Of a DNA stretch of 64,000 bases, positions 22,086 through 33,439 are shown piece after piece. Location: assembly GCA_905221605.1 (NCBI GenBank), contig CAJNDS010001213.1, positions 378,879 through 442,878 on the forward strand, read 5' to 3'. Every line of letters starts with the position of its first letter. Positions within the stretch are counted from its first letter, which is position 1. A model generated the notes under the pieces. It saw nothing but the letters and a program-made list of their open reading frames with translations, was not told the DNA's origin and made no database searches. Source of the stretch: Symbiodinium natans. Its lineage: Eukaryota; Sar; Dinophyceae; Suessiales; Symbiodiniaceae. The translations under genes were made by a program, and so were the position numbers.

Positions 22086-25000
22086 GTGGACAGCCTCAGC
22101 TTTCCCATTCCTCAGTTTGTCGTCATTGGGAAGCAGAGCGTCGGGAAGTCACGCTTGATCGAGGCGGGTATGCAAGTCTTGATTGTCCCCTGATTGTGTT
22201 TGGAGGGCTCGTTGTGCTATTCAGGCAGGAAAGTCACGAGAGCTCCTTAGTGCTCCGATGTATCGGTCGACTGGCCCCCTCCACCCCTCGGCCCGGCCCC
22301 CCTCCCGGTTTCGGGTCTTCAGACAAATCAGCGGGTTGCCGCGTTGCCCCCGCTCCCCCGACTCTAAGTCGATTTCCAAGATCCCAAGCTTCGTCTCTGC
22401 CTGAAGTTATGTCACACAGGCCATTGACACCTTCAGATTTCAGGTGTGAGAAGGGTTTTGTTCCAAGGACAGGTGGTGTCGCGAGTTCCGGGGCTTCACA
22501 TGGCTTCACATGGTTTCACATGGCCTCACAGTTGCATGTGCAGCTGCTTTTCCTTGGGCCCGATGTTGCCCATGAAAGGCTTCCTCGGTGTCGAAGGCTT
22601 GTTGGATGATTTTAGTCGTTTTTCGTTTGGTAATCTTCGAACTGGTGCCGGGTGGGAAGCCCGGAGCTGAAGAAGTGTCTCAGATCAAATGAAAAGCCCC
22701 AAAACCCCTCGTCTCAACTCGAAAGCGCCAAATGGAGTGGTGGGAAGCCGTCCTTCAGAGTGGGACAGCAGAATAAGTGTGCACTGCGCACTCGACCCCC
22801 CATCAAGTATGCCTGCCGCTGCTCGCCTTCGTAGAATTTCACCGAACCGCAGGCATTGGCCGGAGAGACCTTCAACTTCGTCTCGGGCACTTTAGGATCC
22901 AGGCGCTTGCTGCCGCCACATTTCGCCCGTGGCATCTTGGAGTCTCGCAGGAGACCGACAGTCCTGGAGTTCCGGAATGTGCCAGGCCTGACGCCTTCCA
23001 GGCTCGGCATGCAACTGAGACAGACAGTCGTTGCCTGTTGTTGCCTTTGTGTCAGGTGGTCAGTCTTCGATGAGAACCTGAAGAAGTGGTCCTCGTATCC
23101 GGTACAGGAGGTCATGGTTATCGTCGGCAACGCGCATGAGGCCACCAGCGTGTGCTAGAGAACCCTTTTCTCGACAAGTGCATCTTCATGCGTGTGTTTT
23201 GGGAGGCTTGCGGACAAAACGTTAGCGAATTGCCCATCCGTGTCAAGGTTGAGGGCAGCTGACTGAGTCGACAGCTCCTCTTGGAACAAGTTGGCGCAGT
23301 GCACTTTCGCACCAGGTCAAGACTGCACAGATCTTGGCCTTGTGGATCTCCCCGGCTTCAGGCCACGTCCGCACGTTCGCTGTCTTGCTTGCTTCTCTTT
23401 GCATGTCGCTCGCACCTTCAGAACTCCTTTGACTTTCTCGCCAATCTATCTCCAAAGGTCCTATGCCAAGGATGATGCCATGCAGCAGTTGGCCAAGAAG
23501 ATAGACTCCTTGGTGTTCAAGTTCATGCCGGCATCCCGGAACATCAGACTGAGCTTCTCAGAAGCCTTCGCCAACTCTCGACTCTGCGGCGTTCAGGAAT
23601 GATGAGAATAACATCATGCTTTGTGTAGAGGAGGCTGGTGATGCAGCAGGCCCATGATGGTTGCAATTGCTGCCATTCTTCATCGATCATGCGGCTGTGT
23701 CGCATGAGTTTATTGTGCCCCAGAGGCTTTGCGACACTTGGCAAAGCCAAGCAAGTGGACCCAACATACAAGCGCACCATCCTCATCAGAAACAAGCTCG
23801 ACAAGTGACCATCATGGCGAATGTTTTTGTTTCTTTTTTCAGGCTGTCTTTAGATGGAGCCTCGCAGGTACTATGGTGACTTAACACCAGAGAATATTAA
23901 CAAATGGTGCCGGACACAGGGCTGTTCAGAATACAGACACGCAGAAGGCTGTGACAGTGCTCTGAAGCTGCAGGCTGGAAGGGTATGGTGATCTACCCCA
24001 ACATTTGGCACGCTTTGCCGTGTCACTGTCGAAAGCTCAGGTTTCGGTTTCGGGCCAATAATGTCGTCCACATCTCACCGAGTTTCTTCCTGATGTCTTC
24101 TCGATACCTGTCATGGGTTCCTTGTGTCATGCACGTTATGGACATGCCCTTGCCCTTGCAGATCCTAGTTCTTGTGCTGAGTGTCGACATCAGATGAACC
24201 TCCAGAATGTGGCTGGGGTCTCAATTCGTCCCTGCATTTTTGAAGGCCGCACTGGACCGACACTATGCCCAAGCCATTTGGTGAGATGCGCAAAGACCCT
24301 TGCTGCGTTTTGCTGCTTCTTCTATGGTGCTGTGATGAGATGAATTTCTTATATAGATGATCGCTTACATGCATGCATGCGCGTGTGCCGCAGGAATGCG
24401 CTGACAGGGACATGGAGACACTGGCGGCGAAGGGCGCATCTGCCAAGCCGAGCCGCTGAGTTTGTGGGTCTTGAGGGATAGAAGATATGGAAGTATGAGC
24501 AAAGAGGCATTCATGCGCTGCGCGAAAGCCAAGGTACAAAATGACCATTGGATTTCAGAACTTCAGGAACTTTATGGAGGCAAAAGCGCGGAGTCTCTCT
24601 CATATGGTTCATATCGATGCATGAGAGTCCGGCGCCTGTTTCTGCCGGGTCTTTACAGCTTTGCCCTTGGACAGATTAAGATCCAACAGCTCTTTGCGGA
24701 TGCGCTTGCGCCGATGCTGACCAGACTCAAAACAATGCAGGAGGACAGATTCCATTCCTAGCCTTTCGGTGGTATAAAGTGCTCAAGAATTGGACAATGC
24801 AGGATCATGAAAAGAAGCTGGACGTGATCCGGCAGGAAACAGAGACAATCAATGAGGACCATTGCACTGCTTGAGGTCACATGCGGCGGGAATGTTAGAT
24901 GTTAGGCAGCTTTCCTGCAAGTACAGCTGCGCATGCATGGAGCCTCGAGACTCTTTCAGGTTAGCAATTGCCATCCTGCCTTCTTCAGGACAACATCCTC

Positions 25001-27204
25001 CATGCAACCAGGTCTGCCGGAATCACGTTTGCTCAAAGCTTCATCTTCTTGATGGAGGCACTGCTTTGGCAAGCGACCTTGCCTGGACTTGCTAGCAAGC
25101 TATGGTCTCTGGCAGTGTGACAATGTGACCGATTGTGCCCATGTGTTATTTACAGAACTCACGCAGGGTGCGTTGTCATCAGAGCACAATCGAAAGACCT
25201 TGGAAGAGGAGCTGCGGTCGTTTCACGAGTGCGCACTATTCTTTCACCAACACGCCTCAAAATTGCTTTCATTTGCAGCACATCCAGTTAGTCAGACATG
25301 GCAGGTACTGTTTACGGACGAACAGCTTGGACGAGCAGGAGCTACTCCCAACATTCTTTGAGGACATGGTTTGTCCACAGCCCATGCCCCGTGATTTCGG
25401 TGATGCAGCTAGTGCTTGAGGACCTGGACTCCTACGTTCTGTATCTCCGGGACACGGTAAAGCTTCCTGCCATGGACGTCTCGCTCAATGGTGGAGCGCA
25501 GTTCCGGAGGCCTGGAGCGAATAGCTTGTGCGCAGCCTAGCTTTTGGAAGGCTCGAGTATCGTGAGCTAGTCGTGAATCCATTCGTCCAGATGTTACTCT
25601 TGCGTCATCTATTGCCGAACACTGTTGCGCAACCTTCTCGCTAGTTCGCCATCTCATACTAGCACGCGGCCCTGGCAGGGTGATGTATGAGGTTGAGGTG
25701 TTCACTCGCTTCGCCGGGCTCGGCAAGAAGTTGGAGCCGGTAGATGTCATTCAGGCGCACCAGAGGAGTCGTGAACGTTGTGAACTTTTGTGAACTTTGT
25801 GGAGATTTGTGGAGGTTCTGAAAAGGTGTTTGGGTCTCTTTTCTGCAGGGTTCACCGTTCGCCCTAGCCGTGGAGTGTCAGGCCCGAGGCTCTGGCTTGA
25901 AGGAGTGCACCTGGCAGGACACCCTTGGTGTAATCCCCAAAGTGTGCAAAGTCGGCATTGCCACCTGCCTTGGAGCATGGCTTTGGACATCTTGATGCAT
26001 GTTCAAGAGCGATTTGCTTGGTGAAGGATACTATCACTCAGCTGATGATGCAGCAACCCGGCATTACTTGGAACGCGATGCCATCTCTGCGCAAGCTTCA
26101 GAGGTTAATGTGAGCCACAGGAATGCTCCCACCCGAATGCGCACAAAGACGAAGTATGTTGGGGAGCGGCTCAAGTTTTTCTTTGGAGAGCAGAAGGAGG
26201 CAGCGGATCCTCATATCTCCTGATCCTTCGCCCATCTTCCCTCCCCCTGCATTCTGGCTTTGCCTTGTGCTTGCAGGCCACGGTGCAGTTCATGCTCGGA
26301 CTCACAGGTTCTCCTGAAGAGCATATGTTCTCACGCCTCATTCCCAAGCAGGCCCTTGTAGCTTCGGTGAGGTTTCGCCCTAAACTGCTATCTTCGGAAC
26401 AAATGGCAGGCGCAAGTGATTCAAAGAAATGAAACGATGAAAAGATGCATTTTTGACGCCTTCGATGCTGCCTGTGACAAGCATCGAATTCGGTTTATGC
26501 AGTGCCCAGGATGCAGACCCGGCTGTGGTAGAGTAGTACAGCACTTGGCCAAGAAATGTGTGGTCTTGAGTGTCATTGTGTCATTCCTCAGGATGTGGTG
26601 TGATTTTATGGACAGCATGTTCCAGTCGCCCCTCATGCTCTTGAAGTCGGGCTCCATGCCATCAATCGGCTCGGGCTATGAGGAGGAGATTGCACCCACC
26701 TTTGAATCCACAAAGGCCTGGTGGGCAAGGGTTGTCTGTTGAGATTTGGCAGGTGAAGTTTGTCACCCTCCTCCCCGCCGGCCCCCCATGTTTGCTTTCT
26801 TTGTTCCTCCTCCTCCCCCTGCCGAAATCTTCAAGAAAAGCCGCTACTTGTTCCATAGCAGGATTTGGGAACAGGGTTTCGAGTTTAGGGTTAGGGTATG
26901 TTAGGGTCCACGGGCTTGGGGTTAGTAGAGTCCAGAACATGCCACACCAGAACATGCTTTTGGAAGCACTGTGCACATGATCTCTGCCCAGGCTCGCATC
27001 GCTCAGGAGCGAAGAGGGAGAGGCACTCTGCAAACGGCCCTCAGGCGAGGGAGTCGAAATCTCTCTGTGAGAAACCGCTCTGGCTGTTGCATAGCTATGC
27101 CTTGAAGGGAGAAGGTGAAGCAAATTCCTGACGAAGACGTCATGGCCAAAGATGCGGTCAAGATGGTCCAAAGGCTGGGTCAGTTGCAGAGTTGGCAGTT
27201 TTAG
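22086..27204 (+). CDS. Dynamin-related large GTPase (possibly DRP5/ARC5-like)
   Basis: At least 17 exons encode a dynamin-family GTPase, which assembles on membranes and drives fission. The N-terminal GTPase exons join in phase: 22086-22163 (P-loop GKQSVGKS), 22853-22902 (GETFNFVSGTLGS), 22951-22985 (RPTVLEFRNVP, switch I region), 23064-23140, 23206-23253, 23316-23361 (DLGLVDLPGF, the DxPG motif), 23458-23530, 23607-23649 (NNIMLCVEEAGDAAG), 23726-23804 (PTYKRTILIRNKLDK, the guanine-specificity motif) and from 23868 (YYGDLTPENINKW). Middle and C-terminal exons include about 25157-25235 (LSSEHNRKTLEEELRSFHE), one ending at 25509 (NGGAQFRR) that joins 25679 (VMYEVEVF) in phase, about 26152-26200, 26277-26366 (GSPEEHMFSRLIPKQ), 26410-26501, 26592-26730, and the last, 27115-27204 (VKQIPDEDVMAKDAVKM). 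Several introns start with GC. Exons between 24.0 and 25.1 kb are partly unresolved. The family is firm; the chloroplast-division subfamily is a guess. Confidence 0.9.
22485..22535. repeat. Tandem 11-base repeat in a dynamin intron
   Basis: Units of CTTCACATGG / TTTCACATGG / CCTCACAG are repeated about four times inside the large second intron of the dynamin gene. Confidence 0.6.
26878..26930 (+). repeat. Short telomere-like repeat in the last dynamin intron
   Basis: The sequence GTTTAGGGTTAGGG with two further GTTAG units sits in the last intron of the dynamin gene. It is a small relative of the blocks at 4.4 and 28.5 kb. Confidence 0.55.
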
Positions 27205-28118
27205 ATACCCGACCGTGTCAAAACACAAAGTGCAGCTTCTGCTGTCCTCAGCATAAAGCTTTGTTCTTACATGAGCAAAGGGAAGTCGTAAGTAAGGCCA
27301 GCCAAGCCGCACTTTTGGCCCGTTAGACCGAGATTAGAGGGCTCTATAGCAGAGAGTCGAGACGATGCGGAGCTGGGATGGGTAGCTGAGTTTTTATGAT
27401 TTTTCCCGCGGCTGCCTTCAAGGCCTTTGTGAGAGGCACTGGTCACAGGGTCTCGAATCTTGCTCCCTCTGGTGTTTCCTGGTGTTTGTTTGGTGTCCCC
27501 TTTCCGGGTTCAGGATCATAGAGCAGACCTTTGCTGTCATCCGTAGTGTCCGCACCTGAGCTACGCTTCCATGCAGCAACAGGTTGCGAAGTGCCATCTC
27601 TTCATGATAAGATCGACCTATTTGATAGTACGGAGAGTATGCTGAGTAGCTTCTTCCACCTGCCTCGCCTCAGGTAGTTGCAGACCACATGCAGCTGTAT
27701 TCGGAGACTCGGTTGCGCTTGCCTCCGAACTTGCATGTGGTACTTTCATAGACTCTTCCTCCATGGCGTTTCATCCAGAGAGAGAGGTGGCAGGTATACG
27801 CCCATAGATTCAGGGCGCCCTGTTTGAAGGCGCACGTGTCCCATGAGCCGAAAGTTAACACTTGGGTCGCATGATTTATGATTCGTGAACATGATGGCTT
27901 CTTGAGTTTGGAGGGGCGTCCTGGATGTAAAGTAAGGAAATATTGTGAATGTCGGGGCCGTAAAGGGGGGCACGGGTGCCAGGGGTGGGGGGGGAAGGGG
28001 GGAAGGGGTGCAGGAGGGGTTCATATGGGTTCTTTGCGTGGGCAAGGCAAGCCAGCTGATCTGTTTGTGATGTCTTCCTTGCTAAGTTCGCATATGCCAT
28101 TCAATGATTAGCAGCATT
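27205..28118. other. About 0.9 kb with no confident gene
   Basis: Only short overlapping frames occur after the dynamin stop codon. A G-rich stretch at 27960-28025 creates glycine-rich open frames that are composition artefacts. This is the 3' flank of the dynamin gene. Confidence 0.4.
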
Positions 28119-28248
28119 ACCGCCGCCACCACCACCACCACCATCATCATCATCATCCTTATCATTGTTCTTATCAGCGTCCTCGTCCTCATCATCATCG
28201 TCAGTGTTCTTTTCGTTGTCGTCGTCGTCATCATCATCATCATCATCG

Positions 28249-28292
<44 letters not shown>

Positions 28293-28295
28293 GTG
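28119..28295. repeat. CAT/CGT trinucleotide repeat
   Basis: Long runs of CAT, with CGT and CTT variants, fill this segment. The open frames over it (poly-Met/Ile/Val or poly-Asp) are produced by the repeat and are not called as genes. Confidence 0.9.
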
Positions 28296-28444
28296 AGCAT
28301 TTCGTCGTGATGTTTTATGTGCGCATTGATTGTCATTATCACCATCAGTAATTTTATCGCTACGACCCGCCTCGGCCCGGCCCAGCGCATCCGCGTGAGC
28401 ATGGTGATTCCGCAGGGCCCAAGTCGCTGGACCCCAAGCGATCA

Positions 28445-28620
28445 GGGTTGGGTTTAAGGTTTAGGGTTCCGGGTTTATGGTTTATGGTTTAGGGTTTAGG
28501 GTTGAGGGTTAGTTCAGGGTTGAGGGCTTCGGGCTCAAGGTTTATGGTTTGGGGTTTAGGGTTTTTGGGTTTAGAGTTCCAGGTTCAAAGTTCAGGGTTT
28601 AGACGGTTCGGTTTGAAGCG
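28445..28620 (+). repeat. Degenerate telomere-like repeat block (TTTAGGG type)
   Basis: Units such as GGTTTAGGGTT, GGTTTATGGTTTAGGG and GGGTTCAGGG recur, G-rich on the + strand, the same orientation as the block at 4.4 kb. The block runs straight into a G-run tract. Confidence 0.8.
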
Positions 28621-29130
28621 AAAGGCAGGGGGGCAGGGGGGGGGGGGAGGGTGGGGGGTCAGTGGGGGGAGAAAGGGGCAGGGGGGGGGGTCAAGTGGAG
28701 ACCTGCTGGGCGGGGCTTCGACTGCCCCTGCTCCTCTCGCGAACCGTCCGCTTTCAGATCGTGGTCGCCTACGGGGGGGGGGGTACCCATTCCAGGCAAA
28801 AAAGGGGGCCGACGTGTGGCTTTGAGGATTTTGGAGGGGGGTGCTTGTTCTCACAACCTAAACACCTTCGGCCCGAGGCCGTGGATTTCACCGCAACGTG
28901 AGGCCATAGGGCGCCCTGGGTCCAGGGTTGGGGTGGAGTCCGGGGAGGGGGAAGGGGGCGGGAGATGATGCTGGCATTTTGGTAGATGGGATTTGCTTAT
29001 CGTTGACCGCCTCATGGCTGTGATTGTGTTGGGTGTGGGGGTGAGGGTATCAGGCGGAGGGGGGGGAGGGTAGGGGGCTGACGGGGGGTTGGGGTGGCGG
29101 GGGGTTGGGGGGAATGAGGGGGTTTGGGGG
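28621..29130 (+). repeat. G-run tract
   Basis: Repeated runs of 5-10 guanines lie on the + strand with short spacers (for example around 28630, 28680, 28770 and 29060-29110). Many could form G-quadruplexes. No gene is called here; the open frames are glycine- or proline-rich artefacts. Confidence 0.7.
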
Positions 29131-29203
29131 CGGTTAACATCAAACGCCCCTGCGATGCTGGGAAGGACGGCGACGCAGGCAAGGCCCTCTCCTTAGAGGG
29201 TCG

Positions 29204-29247
29204 CTCGTCACTCACTCACTCGCTCGCTCACTCACTCACTCGCTCAA
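29204..29247. repeat. CTCA/CGCT tetranucleotide repeat
   Basis: The tetramers CTCA and CTCG alternate about ten times. Confidence 0.75.
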
Positions 29248-29847
29248 AAAATAATCATCAACAGCCGGCACCATCAACGTCGTTGCCATCAGTACAATCT
29301 TCGTTTGGGGTCAAACACTCGACATTGACATAGGGAGACGCCCGCGTTTTGCAAGAATGCAGAAAACGCCGTCAATACGCGTGCTGGAAGCCGCTACATG
29401 AATTTGTACTTATAACTTAGAAATAAGGCTTGTGCTCTTGACAACATGGCAAGGTCGCAGAATTCGCTTCCCTTTTTCTCTGCGTGCGGGGGCGCTACGT
29501 TCCCGTGCGTGTGAGTTTGGTCGAGGTGTGGGTGGGGTTGTGGTCGGGGTGCGGCAGGGAGTGAGTGGGCGTAGCCACGCACACTTTCCGCTCAAGACCC
29601 CAACGACGCGTCAGGGCGTGGTCTGGTGCGGTAAAGGTGGGAGCGCCGGGTGACGTGCTGGGGTTTTGTGTGTTGACATCTGGGGCGCTTGGCCTCTTAA
29701 AAGTGGTGCAAGACTCCCTCCATCAACGGTAGCTGTAAATGACGGCGCAATACGCAGAAGATGTCTGCCCTGTGCCCTGCACAAGTCGGGAGGGGGTTGT
29801 GTGCAAGGAATCCTTCTTTCTTCTTCCAATGCTTCGACGCCTCGAAG

Positions 29848-30530
29848 GGGTCATGGCTGCAATGGAGCTACAGGACAGTGCAGTGGGTGCAGTGGTGACA
29901 ACAAGAAGAAGCCAGGAGTCGGCATAGAGCTTGACAGGAGGAAGACAAAGAGAAGTACAGAGCTCGCAAGTCAGTCCTAGAGAAAGAGAAAGCGCTGTCC
30001 GAAGGCAGGGCGCGACGATGCCGACCCAATGTTTGATGAAACTCTTGTCTTTTCCTTGTCTTGACTGTTGACTATGGAGGTATGCTCACAGACCTCACCT
30101 ACTGCATCGAAGCAGTAAAGCGGTTCAAGGTTGGGTCCCAGGGTTTGTCAGTGGTGTATCTACAGCTTGCAAAGCAAATCGCAGCAACTGTACCTGCAAG
30201 AGCCCGCAGGTCACCTATGGCGGAGGGCATTAGCTGCTTGGATGGCCTCATGTTTTCCATTCCAGCAATGTGAGGCATCGGGCAGTTTTAAGTGCACCTG
30301 CCTTGCAATACCATCTCCATTTCTACAGCATCTAAACGTTTGGGCTTCTGCAGGCGCTTCAAACCGCCTTCACAAAATGCAGCCAAAAAGTGCCACTCTA
30401 TCTCCTGCAATCTTGTGTGCTTTGCACAGATAGACGCACACATTTAGCTACCCTGCAGTCCGTAACGTTAAACAGACTCTACCCGAGTGCAGTAGGAGCA
30501 GGTATGACGCAGCTGCAGCGCGTCAGCTCT
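29848..30530 (+). CDS. Unknown coiled-coil protein, about four exons
   Basis: Readings in + order are: about 29848-29926 (GVMAAMELQDSAVGAVVTTR); 29938-about 30020 (EEDKEKYRARKSVLEKEKAL, a strongly charged coiled coil after CTTGACAG); about 30063-30140 (DYGGMLTDLTYCIEAVKRFK); and 30349-30530 (ALQTAFTKCSQKVPLYLLQS, open to TAG at 30528-30530). Each has an acceptor-like AG and protein-like composition. Joins are inferred. A 172-codon minus-strand frame at 30468-30986 overlaps the last exon and is considered less likely. Confidence 0.4.
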
Positions 30531-31286
30531 GCCTAGCCGACGAAAGCGGCTTCGATTTAGAAAGGCAGACTTCCAAGAAGCTTGTAGCCGAATAGTTAGC
30601 TTGAGGCAAGTGGAAAAATGTAGAGAAATTTCGTTGGAATTTAGCATGTGCAGCGCAGTTTGCAAGCTAAATCTGACCGTTTGCTTGCCCGATGATGAAT
30701 ACCACTTGCGCAGCTTGCATGAGATCACGGGTGAGCGACAGAAGCTTGGGCCATGCATGTAACGTAGAGTCCAGCGAGCCAAAGCCTGCAAGGCTAAAGA
30801 TACCACGTTGTTACGTCGCGACATCTCAGAAATGAAGCAAAGGGAAACGTGAACTTTGCGGGGTTTTTGGTCAGCATGGCGATGGCCCGCCATGGTCCTG
30901 GCTCGGTTGGCTGCTTCAGCAGCCGTGCTGGCCAACGGAGTGTCGCAGAAGTTCCTGGGTTCACAGCAAGAGTAGCAGAAGACCATTGACTTTAGACTCT
31001 TGGAGTGAGTCGCTATGCAACGTCGATATTTATCGATGGTTCATACTGTAGCCTGAAGCCGAGGCTTGAGGTCTTTGGTCATGCCCTGCACACTGGGCAG
31101 ACCGTTCCACCACGCTGTGCAGATCAGGCTCGGCACTTGGTTTCTGTCTTTGTGCAGCCTGCTGCCACCCACTGCCGCAATGCCATCTTGGCTCTACTAA
31201 TCCCAATCCCGAGCCCTGTCTGGACTCTCCGCAAACAAGCGCTCCCTGAGTACCAGGGTTTGATTCAGGTCATTTTTTCTCGCCAA

Positions 31287-31449
31287 TGAGCAGAAGTTAT
31301 GAGACCAAGAGTATCCAAGGAGCAAAGAAGGTCTGCAAAGGAGGTAGGTACATGGGGCCACAGCAAGTCTGTCCAGGTTTGGGATGCCAGTCACGAAACA
31401 TGGAAGGCCCGTTTAAAGGAAAGTTGCGGAAACTTGTGGACGAATGATG
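31287..31449 (+). CDS. Small unknown open frame, 53 residues
   Basis: ATG at 31287 opens MSRSYETKSIQGAKKVCKGG and runs to TGA at 31447-31449, ending FKGKLRKLVDE. It is basic and could be a start exon or a small protein. A GTAGGT lies inside it at 31342, so it may instead be truncated by splicing. Confidence 0.25.
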
Positions 31450-31478
31450 GGGGAAAGCTAGTGTCATCGCCGTCATCG

Positions 31479-31787
31479 CGTTGAAAACGTGAGCCGGAGT
31501 GGAGAGAGCAGAGAGTGTGCTGAGGCTGAGGAAGTTCAACATCTCCTTTGGGTTGACTGGGCATTAAAGCCGCCAGGAACTGACCGGCTCTGCACACTCT
31601 GCTAGACTTTTAAGCAATTCTTACAATGCTCGTGGCCGCAGGACCAACGGCACACATAGTCGAGATTCACGTAGCCTGGCATGCACCACTGCCCAGCGAT
31701 CCAGAGGCTGGATGCTCCACAATTCCACTGCTGTCGAGTTCTTTTGGTGTCGGTTACTTTGTTGAGATGTACGAAGCTTGCATCTAG
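31479..31787 (+). CDS. Two exon-like frames of an unknown gene
   Basis: The first, at about 31479-31604, reads VENVSRSGESRECAEAEEVQ, then WVDWALKPPGTDRLCTLC before TAG. The second, at 31626-31787, opens with ATG and reads VAAGPTAHIVEIHVAWHAPL, then LLSSSFGVGYFVEMYEACI before TAG. The second alternates hydrophobic residues like beta strands. Opposite-strand frames also exist, but these read better and agree with the prevailing strand. Confidence 0.35.
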
Positions 31788-31898
31788 GAGCAGAGTATCT
31801 TCGTCGCCCAGCTTCGAAGAAAAGACAACACTTTCTCACTCAAGGATTGCCTGCACAGTGCATGATACATCAAAAGCTTTGAAGTGAAAGTCGGCTGA

Positions 31899-32232
31899 AG
31901 TGCAGGACATTCAGCCGGTGAGGCTGTTCGAGACCGCTTCGCCACAGGATCTGGATTTCCATGTGTCCATGATCCTCGCTGCTCGGATTCCGTCAGCCCC
32001 TCTGCAGGAGGCACCTGCCATTCACATACTCCGTGGCGTGCTCGACATAGCCAGACTCCTGGCCGCTGGCAAAAGTGTCGGGAATACGACGAAGACATTC
32101 CTCCGTGAGGTTTTCGATGTGGACCGAGGGGACGTGCTCGGCCTGCTGGAGTCCTGTGAAGGCCAAAACATCCCAAAATCTTCCGCTTGCGTCTTCCGCA
32201 TAGAAGCTGGGTTGTCGCGTGCTGTCCCTTAA
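31899..32232 (+). CDS. Unknown helical protein, last exon
   Basis: The frame is open for 111 codons to TAA at 32230-32232 and contains IHILRGVLDIARLLAAGKSV, then TFLREVFDVDRGDVLGLLES. This is convincing helical protein. The minus strand is also open across the same bases in two frames and reads plausibly (SFYAEDASGRFWDVLAF), so strand is not certain; the + strand is preferred because of its neighbours. Confidence 0.4.
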
Positions 32233-32774
32233 GCGTGATATGCTCCAATTTCCATCCGGACCCAACCCTAAATCCTATAAGCCCCACATACAGCCGAAGA
32301 CTCTTGCAGTTTCTGAGCGGCATAATGTAAGCTGTTGTGCTTGCGGCTACGCAGAGACCCTGTGTCTTGCAACTTGCCTCGGGGCCACGCGATGCTATGG
32401 ATGCCTTGGCTAGCCTTGTTGTAGGAGGCATTTCTTTTTAAAGAAGCCGACCGGAAAGATTGCTACTTGGGATTCAGAGCTCAGTCCCTCTTGGTCCCGA
32501 CGTCTAGTTTTTTCAACACATGCTTGACGCGTTGTTTGTGTTGCTTGCTTGTCCCGTGTGCTTAGCACGAAGGCAGAGTTGAATGCTTGCCACAGAAAAG
32601 TCCGCTCGCCTGAGAAGCCTTTCAGCGCAAGCTTAGCCGCTTGTCAGGCTCCAGCCCCTTGTCGGCACCGTGGGCGGACTCAGGCCGACCCACCGTGCAG
32701 CATACCGGAGCATGGCTAGTCTTTCCCTGAAAAGCCAGGGATATGACATGAAGCTGTGCTTGAGCTGTGGATGA

Positions 32775-32911
32775 TGTCACGTGAAGGTGAAGGCGCAGAG
32801 ACCCAGCCCTGGGCATTGGCATTCACTGTGGCCGCATCCTTGACGAGTGACACTGTGTCAAAAGAGCGCGAAGCGGAACTGCTGCAGCAGTTTCAGACGA
32901 TCTTTTTAAGC
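32775..32911 (+). CDS. Single exon of an unknown gene
   Basis: The reading is AETQPWALAFTVAASLTSDT, then SKEREAELLQQFQTIFLS, ending at a GTATGG donor near 32912. The amphipathic end and the donor support a true exon. Partners were not found. Confidence 0.35.
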
Positions 32912-32939
32912 GGTATGGAAACCTGTTTATCTTTGAGTG

Positions 32940-33370
32940 TCCGTTTAAAAGTGTTTTTGGCTCTTTGTTTTTTTTGGCGCTTGTGAGTTTGTTCCTGGTT
33001 CCTTTCCCCTGTTCCCGCTGTGTTCTGCTATCATGCTGCTGGTTTTGTGCGTGGTCATCTTTTTGTTTTCCTGGCTTTTGCTTTTTGCTTCCATGCCTTT
33101 TGCCTTTCGATGCTTCTTGCTTTTGATTTTGGCTCGGTTTTTGTTTGCTTCTTGCTTCATTTGGTTTACTGCTTCTCATTTTGAGTCTTGCTTGTTTGCT
33201 TTGGTCTATGCCTCTTGCCTTGTGCTTCTCGTTGTTCAATTTGCTTTGTGCTTCGTTCTATGCACTTTGTAGTGGTCTTCATTTGTGTGTGTGTGTGTGT
33301 GTTTTTGATTTTTGCTTTGCGTTCTGCTTTTGTACTATTCTTTGCTTTGTGTGGTTCTATGCCTATGGTG
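32940..33370. repeat. T-rich degenerate GCTTTTG tract with GT microsatellite
   Basis: The + strand is dominated by T, with GCTTTTG, TTGCTTC and TTTGCTT units recurring at irregular spacing, and a (GT)n run at about 33283-33303. Open frames here are rich in Leu, Phe and Cys and are treated as artefacts. Confidence 0.55.
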
Positions 33371-33392
33371 TTCTGCTTTTCATGTTGCGCAA

Positions 33393-33409
33393 CCCCCCCC
33401 CCCCCCCAA
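33393..33409. repeat. Poly-C run
   Basis: About 15-17 consecutive cytosines follow the T-rich tract. Confidence 0.85.
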
Positions 33410-33439
33410 CTCCCCCGCCTTTGTCAGCCAACGAATACT

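Noticed and set aside
26662-27312. 216-codon minus-strand open frame
   Set aside because: It is antisense to two firmly placed dynamin exons and to an intron holding telomere-like repeats.
28082-28402. Poly-Met frame (minus) and poly-Ile/Val frame (plus)
   Set aside because: Products of the CAT trinucleotide repeat.
28585-29215. Glycine-, arginine- or proline-rich frames
   Set aside because: They follow from the G-run tract and have no motif, start context or splice evidence.
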